DNA from: Platycnemis pennipes
Lineage: Eukaryota > Arthropoda > Insecta > Odonata > Platycnemididae
Length of the DNA: 64,000 bases
Direction of reading: 5' to 3'
Assembly: GCA_933228895.1 (NCBI GenBank)
Contig: OW121856.1
Span: forward strand, 14,463,805-14,527,804
A model generated the notes under the pieces. The model did not search any database. It was not told where the DNA came from and was given only the letters and a program-made list of their open reading frames with translations. A program made the position numbers and the translations under genes. Positions 42,710 through 54,509 of this stretch are shown piece after piece; positions within the stretch are counted from its first letter, which is position 1; every line of letters begins with the position of its first letter.

Positions 42710-43492
42710 GCAAGATGGAAGTAAGTGATATTGGGTACAATAGGGAATATGCATAAAATTTGTTTCTTGAAGATTAATGATGTACTTGATGCGAACTTTT
42801 CTCACCAATTTAAATATATAAGCCAAATTTTACCCACTACAAAGATTATTAAATGATATTTAATTGTTCCTGGCAATTGACTAAAGTCACGTGACCTGAA
42901 ACGCCTTCTGACGTCACTGCACGGTATAGGTTCCATATTGCTACGGAGATAGACATTTATTATTAAAAGAAAACGAGGTGAATATGTTGTTTTGTGGTTT
43001 TTAGCCGTTTCTCGAACGAAACGATGACTGAAAAATACTTAAAAAAAGCACATTCCGACAATTTCCTTTGGTTGACTCCCTTATGGCGGCGTTCTTCTTT
43101 AAAAAAACCAGCGATTGCATAGTCATAGTAGAAATTCTTGGGCACTAAACAGGCATAGTATAATTAATGGACGATTTGCTCGTTACAATCCATACTACGT
43201 AAATAAAAAATCGAAATACAATCGTTCATAGCATTAAAAAAACGAGATAAAAACATACGTTATCGCCAAATATTCATTTAAAAACTTAACTCCACGCTTA
43301 AGCCGATAAACAACGCCATAGTGATCCCGTGCCGTGACGTCATGCGATGACGTCGTGTTTTTAAGCTACCGAAAAGGTATAATTTATCTTTGTGACACAA
43401 CTTTATTCTTCAGCAAAATTTTCGCCAAGTGAATGTTAGCTAATAAACTTCATATTCAAAGTGCCATAAAAAAATAGTTCATGTTCCCCATT
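42710..43492 (-). mobile_element. CRE-containing MITE family B, copy 2
   Basis: Inverse-orientation relative of 22160-22850 lying in lectin intron 2. It has the same landmarks on the minus strand, plus about 95 extra bases near 42840-42925 absent from copy 1. TGACGTCA occurs at 42909 and 43335. Confidence 0.7.
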
Positions 43493-43639
43493 GGGACGAA
43501 TCATGAAAATTTACAAGATATCGAGACAACCGCCAGTTGTGCATAATTTTAACTATTAAAAGTCAACTCTTCTAAAAAGTAACGATTAAATTAAATAGTT
43601 AACCACATTTTTAACGATTAATTTTAATCGTTAATCCCA

Positions 43640-43800
43640 CTATGGTTCTTATATGGTACGCGGGAAAAATGACATTTTGAATCTATCGGTGCGACAATCT
43701 ATCTCTCTAATCATGTTAATCTGATCAAACCTAGCATCTCACCCCCAGCCATACCTTTATGGTGGCTTGCAGTTTATCATGTAGGTGCATAGTTTCTAAT
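43640..43800. pseudogene. CR1-like LINE scraps
   Basis: GGAAAAATGACATTTTGAATC (minus-orientation coding remnant) is followed by TACCTTTATGGTGGCTTGCAG (plus-orientation tail). They are fused fragments of the family at 14, 19, 20 and 40 kb. Confidence 0.55.
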
Positions 43801-45811
43801 GGTTCCCTCATAATGTTTCTTCTATGAGTAAATGCCAACACGATCCTCCTTCGAACGTCACTGCAGCTACACCATAATTTTTAACACTTATATATACCAC
43901 AGAATAATTTTAACATTTCTTCTGGCAATATCAAGCCTTGAGAGAAGAAATTCGATACCTATTTTCCCAATTTTGGGAATGATAACGTCTGCTGAACTTT
44001 CTATACTCATTTGCTTAAATACCATCGATTCACATTCAGTTTTCCGATTAAAGTAATATGAATCCATATGAAGTGGTCCAAAAAAAATTAAATTGGTTGA
44101 TTGATGAGTGTTAATATTTTTTATTCATTTACCATACCAAATAACATTTATTGAGAATGCAATATGTCATTGCTTAATATTTAAAAATTTTTTTTGCTGA
44201 TGGTGGCAATTTTCATTTTAACGAAACCCCGATTTGGATGATTTCAGTGTTTTGCAGAAAAGCAAATATTTCAAAATTTGTGTATCCTAGAACAGTCACA
44301 CAGAAACAGTGTGCAGTAAATAATGCACTTAAATAAAGGAATGGAAATGTATCGCCCTAATTTTAAGTCCTGGGGTACAATTATTGCTTCAAAGTTTTCC
44401 TCACTCAACAGAAAAAATATTTTTTACGACTTTTTCATGTAGAAAGGCAGGGGATTTAATGTTTGAATTTTTTATATGAATGGTATAGGTAGAAGCTTTA
44501 AGTATGGAGAATGTTAGGCTGTGGACTTGCGTGGTTTTTTAATTAAAATTTCTTAAATTCTTTATTTTTCAAAATGTTCAAAGTTTTATGTCCATTATCT
44601 TTTTGAGCATGAAAATAAAAATTTGAAAATTGGCCATGTACCTGAAATCGGTGTTTCTTTGGCATAAAAATGGCCACTATCATGAAAAAATATTTTAATA
44701 TACAATAATGACATTTTTCTATTATTAACAAATGGCAAAAATAAAAAAAATGTATTTGAAATTTTGCAGGAAACACCTATGGACCTCTATAAATGCATTG
44801 ATCCAATATCAGAATAATTATAAACGTAATGTTTTAATTATAACTGGGTGTCACTACCGCAGGTGAATAGGGTAGTTTCCTTCATCAAAGAAAACAGACT
44901 TCATTAATTGTGATTCGTGCCCTGCCATAAATATATTTATTTTTCACAGAAAGTTTGGACTTAGAAATCCGAGGTTACATAGACAATTAAATGTTAATTT
45001 TAAGAACATTTGAAAAAGCTTTGAAATGGCGGGGTGCGCTGCTGTCTTGCTGACGCAACAGGTATGTAGTTACGTTGCGAGGCATAGGAAAATTCGTCTC
45101 CTGCACTTACCATTGTATTTCAGGGCCCCTCAGCTCTAGCGAATATTTATTAGTATTAGCCTGTGAAAACTATCAAAGTTCGAATAGTCTTCCCTGTTAA
45201 ACATTGTATTAGTAGTCGTTTTACAGGATCCAGGGTATCCTGCTCGTGGTGTCTTCAGCTACCGCGAAGCATGGTGTGAAGGTCGTGCGGCGATGGGCGA
45301 ACTTCACGTTATGCGTGTAATAGGTATACTAACTGATTTTAAATGAATCAACTGGACAAATAACATTAAGTAAATAAATAAAAGTTAATTATAATAAATT
45401 AACGGAATAAATATACCTCTGATACTTGTTAATAAGCTTTAACGGAGTGCAGCGTCTACTTGGAAGACTCCGCAGTACCACCTGGTGGCAGGTAGAGGAA
45501 ATACGTAGTTTGATGTCACACGTAGGATTAACCGGCATGCAATAGTTTGCCGTCGCGTTTTCGCGCCATTGATTTTTTTCACTTTTTAATTAACGAGGAA
45601 AAATACTTAACGTCATTTAAAAATCGAACGGCGTGAAATACGTACTCCAGAGATTATAAACTTTCGATCAGGACAGTAAAAAAATAATAGGAAACTACCC
45701 TATCATCCCAACTCCCTGATTCCTCTCACAACCACCAATCCAGTTTTTTTTAAAGAGGTACCTTCAATACAGTGCATTAATGAATGAAATTTTCTGTCTA
45801 TGTACTCACAG
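43801..45811. other. Lectin intron 2, nothing further recognised
   Basis: AT-rich with small frames only, none showing a domain. Confidence 0.35.
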
Positions 45812-45999
45812 GGCAACCCTTGAAGGACACAGGGTACTCCATGTGGAGCGTAAACCAGCCTGACCACTCCCAGGGTGACGAAGACTGCGGTTCACTCCAT
45901 CGACTTGGAGGACTTAATGATTTACACTGTGAAACTTACGCCCCGTGGCCTTTCTTCTGTGAATATGAAGAGACTCAGTCTCTCTCGAAATCAAAATAG
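45812..45999 (+). CDS. C-type lectin, exon 3 (C-terminal half of CTLD)
   Basis: Acceptor TGTACTCACAG, phase 1. It encodes WSVNQPDHSQGDEDCGSL, GLNDLHCE and PFFCEYEE, then a short tail and TAG at 45997. QPD is the sugar-specificity triplet associated with galactose preference. The usual WND calcium motif is LND here. The conserved cysteines DEDC, LHC and FFC are present, closing the domain's disulfides. No clear AATAAA follows within the next few hundred bases. Confidence 0.88.
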
Positions 46000-48200
46000 T
46001 CGTCCCCTTGCATGTTTATGATCTCCAGAGTGTTTTTCAGGCACGATTATATCTTTAAGGCTCTTACGCTCTGCAAGACTCAGGTGAAGAGAGGTAAAAT
46101 GATCATTGAGGAAGAGCTTCGATTCATCGTTTAGCCACTTTTTCAAGCACCAGAATTATTATGAATAGTTACAAATCGGTTGTCAGATGATTAACCATGC
46201 AATGTTATAAAAGGACTAGGGATAGCACTTTGTATTTTAGTGTTTCTCACCATCTGTTTCACTCCAAAAGTTTCACCAAATGTATATTGTTTACATTTTA
46301 AATTTTCAGCGGTGTTCGACTGCCAACTCATTATTTAGGAATCTTCCCGTTTGATAGAAGCCTCGTTTTCTTGAACATAGTTGCTTAAAGAATGAAACCA
46401 CATTCTTCAGTTGGCTGATGAGAAAATATCATTAACATTCCACTACATCCTTTATAACAAGAGTAGTCATCTTCACCATGCCACCAGATATACCGATAGT
46501 AGTGTCATATTAATGACAGTCTTTGAATTTCTCAGTAAAATGGACGCCTGCGTATTTATGAATTAATTTCTTGATGTTCAAATACCAACTTGCTCCAGGT
46601 TTGGAGTTAATGTGGGAGAATGCCTTTAAAAGTTCAAACGTCTCCAAAGAGGTATGACTTTCGGAAACCCATTTCATTTCTCGGACACCTTGCACTCCAA
46701 AGGGAAATATAGGTAACCCTGAGGTATGACCATTCTTCACAACGATGAAACCAATTATTGAATTGAAGAATGAGTGTTCATATCTTAAACCACAACATTC
46801 AAGGAAGCGAGGTTTCTTAGTAGGAATTCACATAAAGAAGAATCCGAAACGATAAGCCGAGACCTTGGCTGAATTTTAAATTTAGTTCTACACTAATACG
46901 TAAATCACGACCCCAATTTTTTGCGATTGATAATATCGATAATGTTGAATCAATACTTGTAATTTTATGTGAGGACTAGCGGAAGGATCCCGTTGAAATT
47001 CAACGGGTGTGAGAAAAGTCAAATGTATGAATAATATTAAGATTTATTGCAAAGCACGAATCCCAACTGGGAATATGGAGCTATCTTTCGCTCCAAAACA
47101 AAAAATGCCAACGGAAATACATAAATGCTATCAGTTATGAAACATCACCCTTACAAAAATGGGAATACTGTTCTCATATTCTAGGTGAAGGTGCCCATTG
47201 ATGTTTAGCGGAAGGAGAAATTTTATAATTACCCATTGTATTTCGACATTTCAACATTTTTCATGAAGGCGCGGAAAAACTTGTGTTACGAAGTTGAGTA
47301 TGGCTTTAAATCCGTGTCAGAATCATAAATATGATTTAAAGCATTGTAAACTTATTATTTCAGCCAGTATTCATATTGTGCCCTATTATAAATATACTTA
47401 CATGTCGTACCTATCTTAACATATATTTAAGTTCCATATTTACGCGCACCTATAAGACCAATTATGTTTTACATCAATGCTCAATTTTTGTTAAACTATC
47501 TCAAATCTCAAACTACATAAATCCACAACGTTTTCGAAGAAGTTTTATTTTTGCCTTTTATGACTCAGGTCGTTGAAAATGCACAAACACGCAAAGAAAT
47601 TAAAAAATAAAACTATTAAATACTCCTAATTTTAGCGAACGCAAACCTTCTTAAATCTATGAATAGCGCTAGTAGTCAGCACGGATATATGTGCAGAAAG
47701 AAATGGCCGACCACGCCTCAAGAATCAGCGGCAAAAACCTACTTTAACATCTTCCATTATCCTCGTGAAAAGCGCAATGCAGTTCACGTCATACGACGCA
47801 ATGTATAAGCATCCACGATCTCGGGAACGACAATGGAAAAGGCCTTAGCAATGCTCGGAAAAGGACCGAAAAAAACAGTAACTTTCAGCGTAAATTACAT
47901 GATTTACAGAAATCTCGAATATACAGAGTAAATCGGTTGAAAGAATAAGAAAGTTTGAACATTTTTACGTTAAATACAAAAAGAATTAAAGAAATCGATT
48001 AACATTTAGTAATTTTACTGAGCGAAAGAAAAAACCCATGCACTTCCATAAATTGAAAAAGTCCATTTGAACCAAGGTAAACACATTATTGACCTCAGGA
48101 ATCGAACCCGGGACTTGATAAAAACGGGAATAGTTTTCCCGGGCCTTTCAGAGGGCCAGAAACACAATGCAGTTTACGGCATCTCTCTAGGACGAACCGT
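46000..48200. other. Intergenic, one palindrome
   Basis: No gene recognised. CCCGTTGAAATTCAACGGG (46991 region) is a near-perfect 19-base palindrome, also seen at about 23786 next to the same AGCGGAAGG element. Confidence 0.35.
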
Positions 48201-48214
48201 TTGCGAGATAGAGG

Positions 48215-48256
48215 AGGGGACGGACGGACAGACGGACGGACAGACGGACACTTCCC

Positions 48257-48302
<46 letters not shown>
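48215..48302. repeat. (GGACGGACAGAC)n and (TA)n microsatellites
   Basis: A GGAC/AGAC tract (48217-48251) is followed by about 21 TA repeats to 48302. The unit before it (GAACCGTTTGCGAGATAGAGGAGGGGACGGAC) resembles the end of a dispersed element. Confidence 0.85.
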
Positions 48303-48304
<2 letters not shown>

Positions 48305-48965
48305 TGTTTCGAGATGTTCTCACAAAATTATGGGTAACGTCAGAACAAAACTGATGGTCGTGAAGGAAGTATTGCCAATCAGAAAGTCATAACTTGTACC
48401 ATATTTGGAGGAACGTGTGCTAACACAGTTCATGCTTAAGCGAATATTACTCACTGCTTTTCGGATATTGCTGTATCTTAGTTGTATTTTGTACCTTACT
48501 GCTTTTAATGCATTGTTATTAAAGATTATATTTCAAAGAAAAAATATTTTTCTGTGTCATTTATTTGTGTCAGGAGGTAACTCACTCCTTTCGTTCCTCA
48601 AATAGCAGGCAGACTTCACGAAGGAACTCCAACATTAAATACTATACCCAGGCCCGGTGACGGGATTCTCTGGCCCCTAGGCAACCTGGTGGTCCGGGCC
48701 CCTAAATCATGGTAAACCCACCCTCACTCTATTTAAAACCAGAACTGCGAACTTGCAGGTTATTTTATAACCAAGACTTACCTGATTATCAGCTTTTTCT
48801 GCAGAAGAAATGTGCGCACTGTCATTCATTATCTTTTTATTTACTATATATTGTACTCTTATATAAATTAAACACGTCAGTGGAATGCGATAGGGAAAGA
48901 ATTTCAAAACTAAAACTTTTTGACGGTTTAACACACTTTATACTTTTATTATACAAAGGATTATA

Positions 48966-49133
48966 CTAATCCTCTTTTATGCATGCTATGTAGTGCATGC
49001 TTGGTGAGAATTCACCCCCATGCCACATTCCTTTAATTTGGCTTGCAGGGTATTATGTAGATGTAGATGTATTTACCGTTGTTCATATCCCTAATTGTTC
49101 GAGGAAAGAAGGACATTTTGAATATGTCAGTTC
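48966..49133. pseudogene. CR1-like LINE tail and inverted scrap
   Basis: Plus-orientation 3' tail (TGCATGCTATGTAGTGCATGC...TATGTAGATGTAGATG, 48966-49066). An inverted coding scrap follows immediately (ATATCCCTAATTGTTCGAGG). Confidence 0.65.
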
Positions 49134-49642
49134 GACATTGTATGCGTAATGTCACAAGGAATAAAAAGACACGAAAAAAAAGGCATCAACCCACCGTATT
49201 TTTCGCTAAATCCACCAATTACTGCGCTTATAGCAGACGAAATGAGTTAGTTGACTTCAAGTGGCGCTGTTGTCGCTCTAGCCAAAATGCATGTTGTATG
49301 AATAATATCGTTACGAATGAAATATTAAAGCATATTTAAGAAAAATATTGTAACATAACGTTTGCTAGTAATATTCTGGTGTTATACATTAGTAAATCGA
49401 TTGAGTACATGAATTTATTTCTTTAAAGTAAATTCTGAATTGACTCCATCATCGAGCTGATTAAATTTATCATAAAAAATAAATCCTTCGACTTTACATC
49501 GTATTTCTTGTGATACTTATGACTTTCAATAGCTTAGGTAATTTTCTTTGTGAAGTAAGGATCAATTAGCAGGCATATACTCGTACTTAAATTAATAAGA
49601 TTCCTTAGACAACTTGACTCAAGCAGTCGCGAGCCAACCTCC
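49134..49642. mobile_element. TTAA-flanked element, truncated copy 2
   Basis: Inverse-orientation copy of 18147-18881, from its CCAACCTCC end (TTAA at 49643) back to about CACGAAAAAAAAGGCATCAACC. The other terminus is missing, cut by the LINE scrap at 49133. Confidence 0.75.
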
Positions 49643-49663
49643 TTAATAGAGACCTTGGCCCGT

Positions 49664-49828
49664 ATTCTCGTTTGAAACGCAACCTCGGTTATCTCCCCAG
49701 CAACGAAACCGAGGTTGCGTTTCATTGATTTCCTCATTAGAATGTTTACAAAAAGTTAACGCGAGTCCCGAAAAACATATGTTATCCCTTGGATACCACG
49801 AGAGTTTCAGAAAGAGAATAAGGACCCT
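49664..49828. mobile_element. Short MITE family C, copy 1
   Basis: About 160 bases with TATTCTC / GAGAATA inverted ends and a strong inner palindrome (AAACGCAACCTCGGTT / AACCGAGGTTGCGTTT). CCTTGG flanks both sides. Nearly identical to 51706-51873. Confidence 0.8.
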
Positions 49829-50906
49829 TGGCTATAAGCTTTCCAGATAGCTATCGCAACGCACGATAGCGTGCTAGATATCGTAATAGAATATTTCTGC
49901 TGTTTCGGTTCGCAGTATCAGCCGGTATGTATGGACATATCGTTTGCCATCCTATCGACGACTTTAGTCAAACTATAGCTCCAAATCATGAGTCACAGTG
50001 CGCGTTTTCAAAATAAAAATTTTCAGGAATGTTTATGGTTTAAAGATCCAAAAATTAACTTCGAGATTTCAACAGCTTCGTGCTCATGTTGAGAAATATG
50101 CCTTTCTTACCCCATTGAATGTCTTGAATGATAACTAATCGTGATTTTCGATATTTCAAAGCTAGTATCCGGCCCCAAATCACCAACGCAGTAAATCGCA
50201 TGAAACTATTCTTTTTCCGATACATATTTCCTGCCGGATATATTTGCGACACGACAGGATTCACGATCGGATGCAAAGGAAATAGAATTATCTCCAACAT
50301 TTCCTGCGGCAAAAGTCTTTTGCCGTGCAATCGCATTCCGATACATTTTACCACTGGATATCTATTTTTAATTTGCGGTTGTGGCAACACAAGTGTGCAA
50401 GGGGAAGAGGAAGGAAGTAGAATTGGGATTTTGAACTGAAAGAGGGTGGAGATAATGCAAGAAGAGTTTTTTTTAGAGGATATCGCTTAGGGAGCATCAG
50501 GATTACTAGGGTGTTAGGAGGGAGTAGATATGGTCGACCCTTTTAGAAATTTCTCATTTAATTCACTGCGAATAAATAATTTTACAATGAGTGGGAAGTC
50601 GAATGCTTCATAACGAAAACTGCCATGTGTATTGAATATCGGCAACATTTGTAGAGGAACTGAATGATAATTATGTCGGTGAAACCAGTCTATTAGACTA
50701 CCTAACTAAAATGGGGACATCTATCAGACCGAAGGTTGAAATATAGACCTAATCTCTAAACTAAATTCCAACACAATATTTTCGCTTAAGGCGTTAAAAA
50801 CATGTTGCGAACCCCGATTTACTATGCTAGGCCGGACCGTGATCACAAAATTTGAGAAATTGTTTGCCGAACTGACAGATTTGAAATGTCTTTTTTTCCT
50901 CGCAAT

Positions 50907-51441
50907 CAATGGGGGAGTTTACTCGGAACCGAAATCGCAATTTTGTACACAGAATCGTTAAATGGAAACGAAAAAAGAAATTTAGTGAAAAAATTAATCT
51001 TCTAACCACAACCATTCACTCATTAATCAAAAATGAAAATAAGCAAAAGGTGACGCCCACCGAAAATACCACTGTGATAACATTGACGTCATTTTCCTCC
51101 CGTCCTTGGCTGCTTTCAGGGGAGAGGAAGGGAGTGGAGGGGGATTCTCGGAAGGTCAGCTCGCACAGATGCTGTCGCAGTCGTTCCGATTGGCCGAGTC
51201 AGCTGCTTCCCCCCCATTGCGATAAGGCAAAGTAGTTTCGCGGGCTCAGTTGTGATTGGACGAAGTCAATATACGTCAGAGGTTGCACCACCCACTTTTC
51301 CGAAAGGGTTAAAAACATCAGTTTTTCGCCGCTTATAACTCGGGAAATAATTGACGGATCAAAAAACGGAAAAATACGGGTCTTTTTATTTTACAAACTC
51401 TATCAGATTCGGCAATAAAAAAATATGGTAAACGACCCGAT
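50907..51441. mobile_element. MITE family D, copy 1
   Basis: Starts AATGGGGGAGTTTAC and ends near GTAAACGACCCGAT; about 85-90% like 54510-55045. A CRE TGACGTCA is at 51084. No coding capacity. Confidence 0.75.
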
Positions 51442-51705
51442 GAGATGGATAAATTTATTGCTCCACTATTGAATAGTGGTAAATATATTAAATTTTATAC
51501 CAATAGTTGTAAATATATTCAATTGTATACATGCAAGTGTGTCAATTGATAGCATAGGTAGTTGAATGTTAGTCTAAGGACTTTAAGCTAAACCAACCAA
51601 CAGCATGCTTGCTTTGATATTTAAATATTTTTCTAAGTTGTTATGCATAAACTAGAATATAGATAATAAATTCTTTTTAATTATGCTAAGTAATTCAGAT
51701 TAGGG

Positions 51706-51873
51706 CCCGTATTCTCGTTTGAAACGCAACCTCGGTTATCTCCCCAGCAACGAAATCGAGGTTGCGTTTCATTGATTTCCTCATTAGAATGTTTACAAAA
51801 AGTTAACGCGAGTCCCGAAAAACCTATGGTATCCCTTGGATACCACGAGAGTTTGAGAAAGAGAATAAGGACC
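51706..51873. mobile_element. Short MITE family C, copy 2
   Basis: Differs from 49664-49828 by only a few substitutions over about 160 bases; the flanks share TAGG. The closeness of the two copies suggests recent movement. Confidence 0.8.
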
Positions 51874-51921
51874 TAGGTGTGAATTTAACCCCTGCCACAC
51901 ACTAGCATGGAGGCTTGCAGG

Positions 51922-52706
51922 TAGGGCTGTGCGATACCACGATATATCGCTGACGATACTCGATATGCATTTGATATCGGGAGTCGATATTTCGAAACGC
52001 GATATTCCGATATGTCGATATCCGATATCCCGATATGCCGATATGTCGATACCCCGATATGATGATATCCCGATATGACGATATTCTGATCCCCGTGTTT
52101 TTTTATGTCACCTAAGGAGAGTAGAGTTCTCTACTCTCCTTGCTGTCACCCTTAATAATTCCTCTATTTAGCGCAATTTCCCGGTAATGGTTGATCAGAT
52201 TAAAGTGCTATAAACGGTCTCGTCCTTATAAAACATTGCACTTCCTCAATCATTAATTATATATTTTAAATTGTCTAATTTATTATTGTTATTAACTATA
52301 ACTTTTTATCATAAAATTTGGATGTAGGGAATGGAATGGACATGGTGCGATTTCATCACTGAAAACTCGAGTTCAACAAGAAAAGTTCAAATTTGTTTAT
52401 AAAATTGTTTTTAAACCATAATTCGGAATTTAAAAAAATTTAACCGTTATTCGACCAAGGAAAAATGGTTATATTTCAGCTCATGTGGGCCGTATCAAAA
52501 ATTGAAAAGAACTTCTAAAACCTAAAATTATATGCTCTTTCGCCTAAAGTTATTATATTTTAAGTCGATTTCCGATATGTCGATATCCCGATATGTCCAT
52601 ATCACGATATTTCCTATTTTTATCGCGAAACCGATATACCGGCGAATTTGCGATATCAGAATGATATCGTCGTGCGATATTCAAAACAACATATCGCACA
52701 GCCCTA
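51922..52706. mobile_element. hAT MITE packed with CGATA/ATATCG motifs
   Basis: Ends TAGGGCTGTGCGATA and TATCGCACAGCCCTA are perfect inverted repeats, flanked by the 8-bp duplication CTTGCAGG (51914-51921, 52707-52714). About 170 bases at each end consist almost wholly of CGATAT, ATATCG and CGATA words; the middle 400 bases are AT-rich and ordinary. No transposase. Confidence 0.93.
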
Positions 52707-52849
52707 CTTGCAGGGTAATTTGTAGATGTAGTGAAGTGCTTGATTGTGACTGAATACTGAATCGGGATAGTAGGGAAAAACTTCCGATGCTCCAACGATT
52801 AATGATTTTACGAACCCCCTACCCTAAGCACTTGATCCTAGCATGTACA

Positions 52850-52945
52850 TACGCAGCATCCGTGCCGGAAGCGAAATCAAACCCAGGACCTTGAGTTTGC
52901 AGGGCCAGCTCGTTATTGACCTGGCTACCACGGCCTGCACATACG
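52850..52945 (-). repeat. tRNA-like SINE head
   Basis: On the minus strand CCGTGGTAGCCAGG (box A-like) is followed by GGTCCTGGGTTTGATTTCG (box B-like). The sequence is too degenerate to be a tRNA gene. Confidence 0.5.
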
Positions 52946-52992
52946 ATAATTGGTTGAACACATTATATGATATGCATGTAGAGTCTGAATGA

Positions 52993-53256
52993 AGATGGGA
53001 AGAAGTTGTTATCAACCCGACTGTCGGTTTTTGATAGGTGAGGGCTCACCCCGTAATATGCCATTGGCGTGTGAAATTCACAAATTCAGGGTAGGGGGGC
53101 AGTTCCTTTCCCTGGGCCACCTGCGATTTCCTACGAAGTTCTGACAAGCAGAAAATCGAATCGCGAGGATTTTTAGGTGGGGTTGTCCAGGATTTGAACC
53201 GGTAAGTAGCTCAGCGCTCTACCCGTAACGAGAACTCTACCATGACCTCCTCTTTA
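52993..53256 (-). repeat. tRNA-derived SINE (family A), best copy
   Basis: Minus strand: GGTCATGGTAGAG (box A side), then GGTTCAAATCC box B at 53190-53200, then a body with CGATTTTCTGC, GGTGGCCCAGGG, CACGCCAATGGC and finally the CCGACAGTCGGGTTG block. This body is shared with 3747-3870 and 15745-15960. Confidence 0.7.
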
Positions 53257-53468
53257 TTCAAAATGCAAATATGCTAAATTTAAGGGACTGAAAAATAAAT
53301 AAGAGATAAATGCGATTCATTGCACGTGTTACCGGACATCACCTCGAGGTAATATATTGGAGACGTAATAAGAGTAGTACGTATTTCAAAATTGAACTCA
53401 ATATCATATAAAATATATATAAATATAATATAATATATGATATAAACACAATAATATGTATAATGAAT

Positions 53469-53792
53469 TCACAATTTAATTGTGATTGACGTTGTAACAA
53501 CAATCCGTATTCCCGTGACACTTAACCGTTTTCCAACATAGGCGTGAATTATTCCTTCCTTCATGTCTAAATGTACCTTAAAATTGAGCAAAGATATTTC
53601 CTTACAATCATACTTTAATTTAGATAGGTACTGTGTACATATACGTAATGATATGTATGAATCTGAGGCTTCCACAATGTTTTTCAATGCTAAAAAGAGC
53701 TTCTGGGTATCCCTACGCATTTGTTTGTCTCTGGGCAAGAAAAGTTTCTCAAGCCATCCTGCTGGCACCTTCAGGTCAGATGTGCAATGCAT
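53469..53792 (-). other. Unrecognised 107-codon open frame
   Basis: Contains VPAGWLEKLFLPRDKQMRRD and KLFLALKNIVEASDSYISLR, then LLNFKVHLDMKEGII. A stop lies just upstream of its ATG. I do not recognise a domain; amino-acid composition is ordinary, so it might be a real exon or chance. Confidence 0.25.
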
Positions 53793-54506
53793 TCAAGCCG
53801 TTAAAATTATATTGGGGCCCCAGGGTGGCTCTGATTGGCTGAGGGGGCCATTTGGTCGTCCGAATGGAAAACTCTCTTCCAGGTGTGGCCCAGAATGTAT
53901 TCATTCTCTCAGTTGCAGTTTTCTGGGCGTTTCATGATCTCAATTGCCTCCCAGACCGGCCTGGGGTTGTTTCAGCTTTCATTGACAATCAATTTTGATT
54001 TCTCAAACTATGTGGCCAAGTTCCAGGTTCCACATGTGCTCCACAAGGCAGGGAAGAAGTGGAACTGTGTTTTTTTAGAGAGGAATGCCCCTTTTGAAAC
54101 AGACATAAACCCCCCCTCCCTCAGTCCAGTGCACTATCTAAGGCCTCCCCAATGCTCTGACATTTTAGTCCCTCATGCTGATCACACCAATGTGTTGAAA
54201 CCGGTTGATTAATTGAAGTTGTGTGGAAAATTAAAAAGTTTGTTCTAATTTTCAATTAATTACAACACCTAAAGTATGTTGACAGGTCTTCTTCAATGGA
54301 ATGGGAACACAATGCTCTCTGGGCTTCCATCAACATACTAACCAACTGTGGAGCAACTTACACAATGGATTTTTTTATCTAATATTTCAGCTCTGTGTGA
54401 ACACAGAAAGATTAATGCACATGTCCCCACTAGCATATATGCTTCACTGTTTGTCATGTGGACCAGTGTGAAAATAAACCATTGAACAAGCAGTTTCTCT
54501 CCACCC
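53793..54506. other. No recognised gene
   Basis: A plus-strand frame (53835-54212) exists but lacks a recognisable domain. AATGTGTTGAAACCGGTTGA at about 54190 is the sort of phrase found in dispersed repeats. Confidence 0.3.
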
Positions 54507-54509
54507 CAA

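Larger units (their letters stand above)
50560..52740 (+). pseudogene. CR1-like LINE 3' end broken up by three MITEs
   Basis: LINE pieces, in order: coding remnant to about 50906 (GACAGATTTGAAATG, TTTTTTCCTCG), 3' UTR 51442-51705 (AGTGGTAAATATA, ACCAACAGCATGC), tail start 51874-51921 (CCCCTGCCACACAC) and tail end 52707-52740 (GGGTAATTTGTAGATGTAG). Between them sit MITEs at 50907-51441, 51706-51873 and 51922-52706. Confidence 0.8.

Noticed and set aside
52553..52795. Tyr/Asp/Ile/Arg-rich frame in the CGATAT MITE
   Set aside because: It simply translates the CGATAT repeats.
53835..54212. 125-codon plus-strand frame
   Set aside because: No recognisable domain and it overlaps another open frame of equal quality; more likely chance in repeat-derived sequence.
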